From: Okeanomitos corallinicola TIOX110
GTDB lineage: Bacteria; Cyanobacteriota; Cyanobacteriia; Cyanobacteriales; Nostocaceae
DNA: 64,000 nt
NCBI RefSeq assembly: GCF_038050375.1
Contig: NZ_CP150886.1
Span: 3,389,318-3,453,317 of the forward strand
Direction of reading: 5' to 3'
In this document: positions 44,539 through 52,745 of the stretch, in pieces
How the letters are laid out: each line of letters opens with the position of its first letter
How positions within the stretch are numbered: the first letter of the stretch is position 1
The notes under the pieces: model-generated
The model's database searches: none
The model's input: only the letters and a program-made list of their open reading frames with translations
Told to the model about the DNA's origin: nothing
Program-made: the position numbers and the translations under genes

Positions 44539-46524
44539 TTACCAAAAATAACCATCTTTTATAGTTGTTTCTCTTGTGCTAGAATTATATTCTAGGAGAT
44601 ATTCACGGGCGATCGCTTCGGTTTCTTTCAGGGTTTGATATTCTGATTTACTAATTTCTGTATCGGTGGAAAGTAAGATTACTTGATGACTTGCGGCGGG
44701 AAAGTATCTTTCTACTAGGTTGTTTCTGTGTGATGAATCTAATCTACCTAATGGTGTGTCTATGGCAATTGGTAGACGTTTTCCTGATACTTTGGCTAAA
44801 CCCCACAGGAAGGCGATCGCTAATAATTGTTTTTCTCCCGCTGATAACCGATGTTTGGGTACTGGTTTACCATTTAGATCATATAATGATAAACCAAATG
44901 TTTTGGCATCAATGGCAATTCTATGTACCAAATCAGATTTATGTAATAAATACAAAAAACAATTTTTGACTTCTTCTTCTAATTTATTTAACTTCCTTAA
45001 AGTCAATTTTTCTCTAAATAATTTTAATGTATTTTGTACTTTTGTAGCTGCATTAATTAAATGCTCATTACTTTGATATTTCAGATTTTCACTAGTATAA
45101 TTATTTAACTCTTTTTTTGTTTGTATAATTGTAGTTGCTAATTCTGTTAAACTACGATTGAGCAACTCAACTTTAGTATTTGCTTTGGTAAATTCTGCTT
45201 GCGCTTTTTCTCTAGCTTTTTGTAATTTTAAATATTCTTCCGGTGCTGCTGCGGTTTGAATTTGTCTTTCTACAGTTAGAATTTCTTCTTGATAATTCTC
45301 TAATTCTAATAATTTCTTATAGGCATTATTTTGGGCAGCTTGCAACCGATATATCACATTGTCAAGTAAACTTAAACTTTCTTCATCCGCATTTAACCAA
45401 GTTGTTTCCGTAGCTGAATTACCTGCATATAAATTATCTATATCTTCAGATAAAAAAGTTTGAATATTATTGATTTTCTCTAATTCTAAATGCAACTGAT
45501 TTAATAACTTAATTAATCGTTCATCTCTAGAAATTAAGATATCCTTAGCTAATTGTACCTGTTGAAATTTTAACTCTTTTTCCCCTTGGGTTTGAATTTG
45601 GGATAATAAATTAGGAATTAAAGCTAACGGTAAAATATCTTCAGCTAATTCACATAACTCTTGACGGACATTCTCTATATTCTTAACTTGGTTTTCTTTT
45701 TGTGTATCTAACTTACTTCGTTCAGCGGCAATTTTACCACCTTCAGCAATATATTTATTTACAGCTTCTTCATTTTTTAATTGTAAATCTTTTAAACTAT
45801 CTTCGAGGTTTTCTAATTCCTGATTTTTAGCTACTTGATTTTCTAATTGTTGACGCAAACGATTTTCTAATTCTTCTAGTTTAGCCAAATCTTGAGTATC
45901 AGCACTTTCCTTCTTTTTACGATTGACTAATATTTCTAAATCAACTGCTAATTTATCAGCTAACTCTAAACCCAAAAGTGCATTAATAGCATCAACAACT
46001 ACAGATGGTGGTGTTTCTTGTTCTGCAAGTTCCTTAACTTGTTCACCGTCAAACAGAAATAAATTAGAAATACCTAAAGGTAAAATATTCTCTATATATT
46101 CATCCCAGATGTTAGCTAAAGATTGTGGCCATGTTTCATCATCACCCAAAATTCCTAATGAGTCTTTACCATCTTTAGGATTTTTTTCCCAAGTTCTAAC
46201 AATCCGATATTTAATGGGTTTATCATCTTCAATATGTTCAAAAACTAATTCAATTCTAGTTTTATTAATGGGGTCAGCTTTATTATTCACACATTGATTT
46301 AAAAAGTCATTATAACTAAGATTGCCCCTAGTGGAACATTGAGCGCGTGGTCCATATAAAGCTAAACGAATTGCATCCATTAAGGTTGTTTTTCCCCCAC
46401 CATTCATACCTCCTAAAAGAATGATAGGACGAATATTATCATCATCAATTCTCGGATTAAGATTGATGACTTGTCTATCAGCATAAGGACCGAAATTTTG
46501 CAGCACGAGTTCGAGGAATATCAT
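44539..46524 (-). CDS. dndD: DNA sulfur modification ATPase DndD
   Basis: A 661-residue SMC-like ATPase. Walker A 'GGMNGGGKTT' (about 38-46), 'FGPYADRQVINLNP' at the start, 'LFLFDGEQVKELAEQ', a long coiled coil (about 200-530), ABC signature 'LSAGEKQLLAIAFLWGLAKVSGKRLPIAIDTPLGRLDSSHR' (in parts, Walker B 'LPIAIDTP'). The lack of a central Cys pair fits DndD rather than Rad50. DndD hydrolyses ATP during nicking/insertion of sulfur into the DNA backbone by the DndCDE complex. It lies 128 bp after dndC. Confidence 0.92.
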   Translation of the reverse strand: MIFLELVLQNFGPYADRQVINLNPRIDDDNIRPIILLGGMNGGGKTTLMDAIRLALYGPRAQCSTRGNLSYNDFLNQCVNNKADPINKTRIELVFEHIEDDKPIKYRIVRTWEKNPKDGKDSLGILGDDETWPQSLANIWDEYIENILPLGISNLFLFDGEQVKELAEQETPPSVVVDAINALLGLELADKLAVDLEILVNRKKKESADTQDLAKLEELENRLRQQLENQVAKNQELENLEDSLKDLQLKNEEAVNKYIAEGGKIAAERSKLDTQKENQVKNIENVRQELCELAEDILPLALIPNLLSQIQTQGEKELKFQQVQLAKDILISRDERLIKLLNQLHLELEKINNIQTFLSEDIDNLYAGNSATETTWLNADEESLSLLDNVIYRLQAAQNNAYKKLLELENYQEEILTVERQIQTAAAPEEYLKLQKAREKAQAEFTKANTKVELLNRSLTELATTIIQTKKELNNYTSENLKYQSNEHLINAATKVQNTLKLFREKLTLRKLNKLEEEVKNCFLYLLHKSDLVHRIAIDAKTFGLSLYDLNGKPVPKHRLSAGEKQLLAIAFLWGLAKVSGKRLPIAIDTPLGRLDSSHRNNLVERYFPAASHQVILLSTDTEISKSEYQTLKETEAIAREYLLEYNSSTRETTIKDGYFW

Positions 46525-46652
46525 GATGATTGATGGGAATTTATGAATCTAAGTCTAGAATAAAAAATGAGTTTCGCGCAAAGCTATAAAGAAGCAAAGA
46601 CGCAAAGTCAAGTATATTTGATTGTGGGTGGTATTTTTTAAATCAAAATCGG

Positions 46653-48260
46653 TTAATCTTCTTTTTTCTTAAACTTCCTATTTGCAAAAGTATCTGGTTT
46701 AGTTTCTTCCTTTTCTGGTGTTTCACCTATATTTAATTGTTTGAATGCTTTGCGAATTTTATCTACATCACCATCACTTGCAGCTTGTCGTAAATCCCTT
46801 TTAAAATGGGCATTTTTAATAGCTTCTTCCTGAGAACGGGAACTTGTATCAAAGCATTTTTCTAAACTATCAAAAATCCCTATACGGCGAGTTTTTTTTC
46901 TAAATTGTCTTTCTGTATCTAACAGTTTGGCCATGAGTTCTAATTGCATTCCATCACCATCACAAATTTCTTCTAATACTTCCCATTCGTCGCTACCCAG
47001 TAAACTATAATCTGAACCAGGACGGGGGTCTTTAAATTCTTCTCCTGTCACTTCTTGATAAATTTTAGGTACACTATCATCAAATTCGTGTTTTTCTTCT
47101 AGCCAAATCCGGCGAATTTCGCTGAGTTCTTCCATAGAAATTAAGGTGATATCACGCATATTTTCAGGTGCGGTTTGCCGCATTTCTGTTTGTGCGGTTA
47201 ATAGTTTTCTTAACCAATATTCACGCCAATATTTTGTATAAGGTCCTGGTATTGGTTCAACGGATGTTTCACCATCTCTATTACGTTCAAATAGTTGTAC
47301 TTCTCCACGTAATCGGCGAAAATCTCTTTTTTCTCTATCATTTTCTATGTCTAATTCTCTACGAAAATCAACTATTGGTTGCATCCATTCTTTTTCTTCA
47401 TCATTTTGAATCATTGCATTTAAAGATGTATCACGTTCAACCAGAGTACAAACCCAACATCCAAAACGTGAACTACCACAACTAGGTGTAGAGGTATCAA
47501 CAACTAAGGGACATTCATTATCTTCTGTTGATTCTCTATACATATTAAATAAGTCTTTATTACTATGTCCCCAAGGATTTTCCCACTGCATTAAATATAG
47601 CCAAACTTCATCAGTTCGCCAATCTTCAATAGGACTATATACTAAGGAATTAGGTAAACTACCATTGGGACTAAGGCGATCGCGCACTCTTTTTTCTTCC
47701 ATTCTCTTCATAGTAGCAGCGCGATTTCTGCTTTCAGTTTTGCGAATACCTAAAACAAGAATTGTTTCCCCATCTTTTCTAACAACATCACGAATGAAAC
47801 GGTTAGAGGGATTAATTTTTAAACGTCTAGTACACCATCTGAACTTTTGACGAGGAGCGGGATATCCTTTCCCAATTAAACCAACCCAAAATGTCTCTTG
47901 TGTTTCTGGTTCTAAAAGGTGTGGTTGCATGGGAATTTTTTGTTCTTGAGCAACTTTTTTAATATGCTGATGAGAATTACGTACCCAAGCAGAAACATAA
48001 GGATTTTCTACACCAGTATCAGTGGTAATAACATGAATAGTTTTAGTTCTTTTTTCTGCTGGAAGTTCAGAAATTGCATTCCAAATCAGTTGTAAAGTTG
48101 CTGTACTGTCTTTCCCACCGGAATAACCGACAACCCAAGGTATCTCATCTAAACAATATAACTCTTGAATTTCTGTGGTGAGGACTTGGATATATTCTAC
48201 TAATTCCGCTACAGTCCGATTTTGCTGAGTTTTACTATCTGTTTGTTGTGCTGTAGTCAT
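46653..48260 (-). CDS. dndC: DNA sulfurtransferase DndC
   Basis: A 535-residue PAPS-reductase-fold protein. ATP pyrophosphatase P-loop 'YSGGKDSTATLQL' (SGGKDS, about 47-52), 'TTDTGVENPYV', and an iron-sulfur set of Cys: C143 in 'RWCTRRLKI' and C250, C261, C268, C271 in the 'NECPLVV ... PSCGSSRFGCWVCTLV' region. DndC activates DNA or carries sulfur to the backbone and needs a cysteine desulfurase, which is not encoded here. It is divergent from the first DGQHR gene across a 199-bp control region. Length is normal. Confidence 0.95.
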   Translation of the reverse strand: MTTAQQTDSKTQQNRTVAELVEYIQVLTTEIQELYCLDEIPWVVGYSGGKDSTATLQLIWNAISELPAEKRTKTIHVITTDTGVENPYVSAWVRNSHQHIKKVAQEQKIPMQPHLLEPETQETFWVGLIGKGYPAPRQKFRWCTRRLKINPSNRFIRDVVRKDGETILVLGIRKTESRNRAATMKRMEEKRVRDRLSPNGSLPNSLVYSPIEDWRTDEVWLYLMQWENPWGHSNKDLFNMYRESTEDNECPLVVDTSTPSCGSSRFGCWVCTLVERDTSLNAMIQNDEEKEWMQPIVDFRRELDIENDREKRDFRRLRGEVQLFERNRDGETSVEPIPGPYTKYWREYWLRKLLTAQTEMRQTAPENMRDITLISMEELSEIRRIWLEEKHEFDDSVPKIYQEVTGEEFKDPRPGSDYSLLGSDEWEVLEEICDGDGMQLELMAKLLDTERQFRKKTRRIGIFDSLEKCFDTSSRSQEEAIKNAHFKRDLRQAASDGDVDKIRKAFKQLNIGETPEKEETKPDTFANRKFKKKED

Positions 48261-48277
48261 AATTCCCTAATTATAAT

Positions 48278-48291
48278 AGTATGTATGTACT
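48278..48291. promoter_or_regulatory. Possible LexA box in the dndC / DGQHR divergent promoter
   Basis: AGTATGTATGTACT matches the cyanobacterial LexA consensus as I recall it (RGTACNNNDGTWCB) at 13 of 14 positions. It overlaps a TATAAT-like -10 element read on the minus strand (about 48271-48276), where a repressor would block dndC. A similar box lies in front of lexA at 57764. Confidence 0.45.
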
Positions 48292-48459
48292 TAAGCTTTG
48301 TATTTTGATACAAATTTAATGGGAGTCGAGAATCTAATTTTATACTAAGTTTGGTTACATTTTTTATAAAAAAGTTTTTTAAAAACTATACTCTTAGTAT
48401 CCAATATTATGGAAAAATAAGCTACTCGCTCTTAACTTTTGTTTTTAAAAACTTTAATC

Positions 48460-50055
48460 ATGGACAGTAAATCTCAATCTAAAAGTAATATTTATTTACA
48501 GCATCTAGAAGCAGAAGATCAAAATCAACAGATATTATCTACATTACTAAACAAATTTCTTAGCAATAAAGACCAGATTCTCGTACAACAGACTAAAATG
48601 GGAGGTATTGAAGCTTATGTAGGTTCTGTTACTTTAGAGTGGTTTGCAAATCGAGTTAATTTCGCTTCTACTTTACCCTTGCTACAAAAACAATATAATC
48701 CCGAAACAGAAAACATTGAAATTGATGCAAATAGTATTGATGAAGTTCAACAACGTTCTTTGGACTGGTCACGTCAAGCTGCATTAGTTCAATATTTAGC
48801 AGCAAGAAAAAATCATAAGTTTCCCCCAGTATTGGTTGTAATTAATCAACCTTGGGTTGATAATCCACAAGCGGATGAGTGGGATAGTGAAGGACGTGCT
48901 AAAACAAGTACAACTAATTTTACACCTCTAGACCAAAATGGTAATCTAGGTTTACTAAATGTTGCTGAAGAAAATATTAATATTTATGCTTTAGATGGAC
49001 AGCATAGGTTAATGGGGGTGCAGGGTTTATTAGAATTAATTAAAATTGGTAAATTGAGACGTTATAAAAAAGATAAAACACCAAGTGATAGTCTGCTACT
49101 TATATCAGATTTAATTGATAATTATCAAGTTGATATTGATTATTTATATAATTTACCCCAGGAAAAAATCGGTATTGAATTTATTTGTGCTGTGAATAGT
49201 GGAGAAAATTACACAGAAGCGAAAAGACGGATTAGGTCAATTTTTGTTCATGTAAATTTGATGGCTGCACCCTTAACAAAAGGTCAGTTAACACAATTAA
49301 ATGAAGATGATGGTTTTGCTATTGTAGCGCGAAAAATTGCTGTTAAACATCCACTTTTAGAAAATAAAGATAACCGGAAACCGCGCATAAATTGGAATAG
49401 TGCGACAGTAGCAACTAATTCGACGGTGTTAACGACTTTGCAAGCATTACAGGATATGGCTGAACGTTATTTAGGTCAAAAATTCCCCAATTGGAAACCT
49501 TTAGATAAGGGTTTAATTCCCATGCGTCCAGAGGATGAAGAATTACAGGAAGGAATTGCAGATTTTACCGAGTTATTTGATTATTTAACAACTCTTCCTA
49601 GTTATAAAATTTTAGAACACGAAGATACACCAGTTTTGCGAAGATTTAGTTCTGAAAAAGGTGGTGGTGAAGGAAATATGTTATTTCGTCCAGTTTCCCA
49701 AGTTGCTTTAGCACAAGCTTTGGGAATTTTGGTTTTTAAAAAAGGTTTGAGTCTAGAAACTATTTTTAAAAAGTTACGAAAATTTGACCGTCAAGGTGGT
49801 TTTAGTGGGATGGAATATCCCCATTCTTTATGGTATGGGGTGTTATATGACCCTAATAAAAAGCGCGTTCAGGTTGCGGGAAAAGATTTAGCAGTGAAGT
49901 TATTAGTTTACATTTTGGGGGGAATGTCTGAACAGATGGAAGTTGCTGCTTTACGTAAGGCTTTAGCTGATGCTAGAACTATGGAAGATAATACTATTGG
50001 TTTTGATGGGAAGTTGGTTGAACCACAAGATGTAGGTTTACCAAAAATATTGTAA
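48460..50055 (+). CDS. DGQHR-domain protein, long DndB-like form
   Basis: A 531-residue protein from ATG 48460 (TTG at 48439 is less likely). The motif 'IYALDGQHRLMGVQG' (DGQHR at about 179-183) is the signature of the DndB superfamily. Other features: 'FPPVLVVINQPWV', 'FVHVNLMAAPLTKGQL', and a C-terminal 'PVSQVALAQALGILVFKKGLSLETIFKKLRKFD'. DndB binds DNA, represses dnd genes and tunes the degree of modification; long DGQHR proteins are less studied. It heads the divergent plus-strand unit opposite dndC and is followed by a second DGQHR gene. Confidence 0.82.
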   Translation: MDSKSQSKSNIYLQHLEAEDQNQQILSTLLNKFLSNKDQILVQQTKMGGIEAYVGSVTLEWFANRVNFASTLPLLQKQYNPETENIEIDANSIDEVQQRSLDWSRQAALVQYLAARKNHKFPPVLVVINQPWVDNPQADEWDSEGRAKTSTTNFTPLDQNGNLGLLNVAEENINIYALDGQHRLMGVQGLLELIKIGKLRRYKKDKTPSDSLLLISDLIDNYQVDIDYLYNLPQEKIGIEFICAVNSGENYTEAKRRIRSIFVHVNLMAAPLTKGQLTQLNEDDGFAIVARKIAVKHPLLENKDNRKPRINWNSATVATNSTVLTTLQALQDMAERYLGQKFPNWKPLDKGLIPMRPEDEELQEGIADFTELFDYLTTLPSYKILEHEDTPVLRRFSSEKGGGEGNMLFRPVSQVALAQALGILVFKKGLSLETIFKKLRKFDRQGGFSGMEYPHSLWYGVLYDPNKKRVQVAGKDLAVKLLVYILGGMSEQMEVAALRKALADARTMEDNTIGFDGKLVEPQDVGLPKIL

Positions 50056-50092
50056 GTTAACAGAGTTTGTTGTTTGTATTACACTGTGGTTA

Positions 50093-50118
50093 TTACTGAT
50101 GTTTACTCACGTCAGTAA
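50093..50118 (+). terminator. Hairpin between the two DGQHR genes
   Basis: TTACTGA / TCAGTAA with a 12-base loop region, followed by ATTTTAC. A weak terminator or attenuator; the second gene begins 46 bp later. Confidence 0.4.
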
Positions 50119-50163
50119 ATTTTACAATGATTATGAACATAGCTGGGTGTATCAGAATTTGTT

Positions 50164-51369
50164 ATGACTCAACCCGAAAATTATAATATCAACCCTGACC
50201 TTCAAGCTCAATTTAGTTCATTTATTGAACCGTTTTTTTCTAAGTATCACCGTGAAAGCTGTTATCCAGGTCTAATTTTTAGACAGGGTAAACGTACCAT
50301 GCTACAAATTAATGTTCCTGCAAGGGATTTTTCGGGACTTTTACAAGCAAAACCATCAGAAAATAATGATCCTGATTCTGGTAAAAATCGTCCAGTAGTA
50401 AAAGGTCATGCTGAGGAAATTAAACAGTATATTCTTGAACGTGCAAATAAAGATAAACCTTGGATTGTAGGAACTTTAACTGCAAATGTTGCACCGCAAG
50501 ATATTAAAGTTTTGGAATTTGCTAGAGGTATTTGTTTAGTTGTTATTCCCCGTGGTGTTAAATTAGATATTACAGATGGACAACATCGTAAACGTGCAAT
50601 TCATGAATTAATTGAAAGTTCTGATTATCATTTAATTGATGATGATGATTTTGCTATTACTTTAGTTTTAGAAGGAGACTTTCAGCAATGTCAAGCTGAT
50701 TTTAGAGATATGGCACAAACTAGACAGCTTGATAAATCTTTGTTATTATCATTTGGTGAATTCTCAGGAAAAGTTGGTATTAGTAAAGAATTAATTAATA
50801 GAGTCTTTATTTTTAAGGATAAAACGGAAAAAATTAAAGCAAGTCCTGCAACTAAACAGAAGTTAATTTACACAATGAATTACATCGCTAGATTTGTAAG
50901 TTGTGTATTTACTAATGATCCAAATCACCAACTAAAAGAATTTGATGTTGAAACTACCTCAGATGCTTTAGTTAATTGTCTAAATCAATTTTTTGCACAG
51001 TGTAGTAATACAGAGTATATAGCTGGAAGTAGTTTAAATGAACTCACTGAAAATGATATTGCAGCATTTAAAGAAGATTGTTTACTAGGTGTGAGTGTTG
51101 GATTAGAAGTTTTAGGGAGGTTACTAAATTTAACTTATGATCGAAAAAATAATTCTTTTGATCTAGAAAGAGTTTCTCAGTTAGCTAGTTTAAATTGGTC
51201 TAGAGAAGATCCACTTTGGAAAGATACAATAGTTCGAGTTGATCCAAATCCAAAAAACCTAGATAAACCATACAAATTATCTACAGGTATTAATGCTGCA
51301 AAGGATGCAGTAAAAATAGTAAAACTAAAATTGGTTTGGGAAGATAATCAAATACCAATTGGTTTTTAA
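50164..51369 (+). CDS. dndB: DndB-type DGQHR protein, short form
   Basis: A 401-residue protein. 'VKLDITDGQHRKRAIHELIES' carries DGQHR at 138-142. The upstream 'NRPVVKGHAEEIKQYILERANKDKPWIVGTLTANV' and downstream 'DFRDMAQTRQLDKSLLLSFGEFS' follow the DndB plan closely, and the length is close to classical DndB (about 350-400 residues), so this is the better DndB candidate of the two. It would regulate modification. It ends 9 bp before a convergent Dnd-associated gene. Confidence 0.82.
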   Translation: MTQPENYNINPDLQAQFSSFIEPFFSKYHRESCYPGLIFRQGKRTMLQINVPARDFSGLLQAKPSENNDPDSGKNRPVVKGHAEEIKQYILERANKDKPWIVGTLTANVAPQDIKVLEFARGICLVVIPRGVKLDITDGQHRKRAIHELIESSDYHLIDDDDFAITLVLEGDFQQCQADFRDMAQTRQLDKSLLLSFGEFSGKVGISKELINRVFIFKDKTEKIKASPATKQKLIYTMNYIARFVSCVFTNDPNHQLKEFDVETTSDALVNCLNQFFAQCSNTEYIAGSSLNELTENDIAAFKEDCLLGVSVGLEVLGRLLNLTYDRKNNSFDLERVSQLASLNWSREDPLWKDTIVRVDPNPKNLDKPYKLSTGINAAKDAVKIVKLKLVWEDNQIPIGF

Positions 51370-51378
51370 AAACCAAAT

Positions 51379-51852
51379 CTAAGACAGGAATTTAGTTAAA
51401 TTAAATTCCTCGTCTTCCTTATCATTGCTAAATATTTCATGCTGCAAAAATAATAGAATTTGATTTGTATAATCAATTGAACCTCTGAGTTCATTCTGTA
51501 AAATTTCTAAACCACCATTAGCGAATTCTTCAAAAATTTCATGGCGTTGTTTTTCATATTCTTCCTCATCAGGTGATAATATTTTAATATCTTGAGTTTC
51601 TGTAATTCCTATTAATTTAATTAAAACATCATATCCTGATACTGCAAATACCTCTAACCTAATTGGTGCTGGTTCACGTTTAGAAACCTCCTCAAAAGGA
51701 ACACGCTTCTTATACTTAACACCCAAAGCAGCAGCAAAAACAATCACATCAGCAAAAGTCTGAAAAGGACCATTCCCTCCATCAGTAGAAATTAAAGCCT
51801 TAACTAAATCAGCCTTATCCTTAGCAACCCTGATTCTACCAGATTCAGCCAT
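51379..51852 (-). CDS. Dnd system-associated protein 4
   Basis: A 157-residue protein from Met 'MAESGRIRVAKDKADLVKALI' (an upstream ATG at 51879 is possible). 'GNGPFQTFADVIVFAAALGVKYKKRVPFEEVSKREPAPIRLEVFA' (in parts) and 'FEEFANGGLEILQNEL' are the features I associate with the dnd-associated protein 4 family, known only from its co-occurrence with dnd genes. No catalytic motif is seen. It is convergent with the DGQHR gene. Confidence 0.78.
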   Translation of the reverse strand: MAESGRIRVAKDKADLVKALISTDGGNGPFQTFADVIVFAAALGVKYKKRVPFEEVSKREPAPIRLEVFAVSGYDVLIKLIGITETQDIKILSPDEEEYEKQRHEIFEEFANGGLEILQNELRGSIDYTNQILLFLQHEIFSNDKEDEEFNLTKFLS

Positions 51853-51854
51853 AA

Positions 51855-51959
51855 CTAGAAAATAAATTTGATAGAACAATATTGTATCATATCAAAAATG
51901 AATATCCTCTCTAAAACCGCTTGAGGAGTCATATAAAACTTATCAGCAACAGCAACCAT
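51855..51959 (-). pseudogene. N-terminal remnant of a Uma2-family gene
   Basis: A 34-codon frame starts MVAVADKFYMTPQAVLE; the first 12 residues resemble the start of Uma2 nucleases ('VADKFYMTPEEY' type). The rest is AT-rich noise before a stop. It lies between the Dnd-associated gene and an intact Uma2 gene, so it may be the stump of a deleted paralogue. Confidence 0.4.
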
Positions 51960-52018
51960 ATTTTCTTATCTCCTTTGCGTTCTTTTCTTTGCGTCTTTGC
52001 GTCTTTGCGTGAAATAAA

Positions 52019-52657
52019 TCATCTAAAAATTGACAACAACCAACGATTAACCTCTCCATCATCTTGACTTTGACTACGTTCAAGTGCTGCTTTCACAGTT
52101 ACTATTTCCAAACCTGGTAAAACCTGAGATAATTCAATTCTGCGACTTCCCCCATCAATAATTTCAAAAGCAATAATATCATCATTATTTGCATCAATTA
52201 CCCAATATTCCTTTACCCCCAATCTTTCATAAAGCAACCGCTTAAAACCCAAATCATCATTAACAGAAGAAGCAGCAATTTCTACAACTAAAGTAGGTGC
52301 TGCTAACTCATTAATATTCACAGGTGAATTATTCAAAGGTAGAAATTTCACCGCATTACCAATATAAAAAGCTAAATCAGGTTGACATTCACTTTCACCA
52401 ATTTTTCTAAAACTGGTATTAGTTGCTTCTTGAATTTTAATATTTTTCAAAGTAGCAAATAAACTCACCACCTTAGAAATAACAGCATTGTAACGGCCAT
52501 GACGAAAACCAACTGGTAACATTTCCACCCTCATATAATTTTGATAAAAATAAAATCTTCCTTCCTGAAAATCAGCACATTCAGCAAATTCCAGAAACTC
52601 ATCCCAACTAGACTTTATCCAGGTATCCGTCATCAAATCCAAATCACAAATAACCAT
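52019..52657 (-). CDS. Uma2-family (DUF820) PD-(D/E)XK endonuclease inside the dnd island
   Basis: A 212-residue protein. 'SWDEFLEFAECADFQEGRFYFYQNYMRVEMLPVG' starts the domain; core residues lie in 'ECQPDLAFYIGN' (Asp), 'APTLVVEIAASSVNDDLGFKRLLYERLGVKEYWVID' (Glu, Lys). The start at 52657 is supported by GGAGG ten bases upstream. Family role unknown; cyanobacteria have dozens. It may be a passenger of the island. CTTTGCGTCTTTGCGT-type spacer repeats flank both ends. Confidence 0.85.
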   Translation of the reverse strand: MVICDLDLMTDTWIKSSWDEFLEFAECADFQEGRFYFYQNYMRVEMLPVGFRHGRYNAVISKVVSLFATLKNIKIQEATNTSFRKIGESECQPDLAFYIGNAVKFLPLNNSPVNINELAAPTLVVEIAASSVNDDLGFKRLLYERLGVKEYWVIDANNDDIIAFEIIDGGSRRIELSQVLPGLEIVTVKAALERSQSQDDGEVNRWLLSIFR

Positions 52658-52745
52658 AACTTCTTCCCTCCATATAAAATCAAAAACCGAACGCGGATAA
52701 TTTTTATTCCTCTCTCTGCGACTCTGCGTCTCTGCGTGAAATAAA

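Noticed and set aside
47168-47485. Plus-strand frame inside dndC
   Set aside because: Antisense shadow, hydrophobic and Cys-poor noise, no ribosome site; dndC motifs are clear on the other strand.
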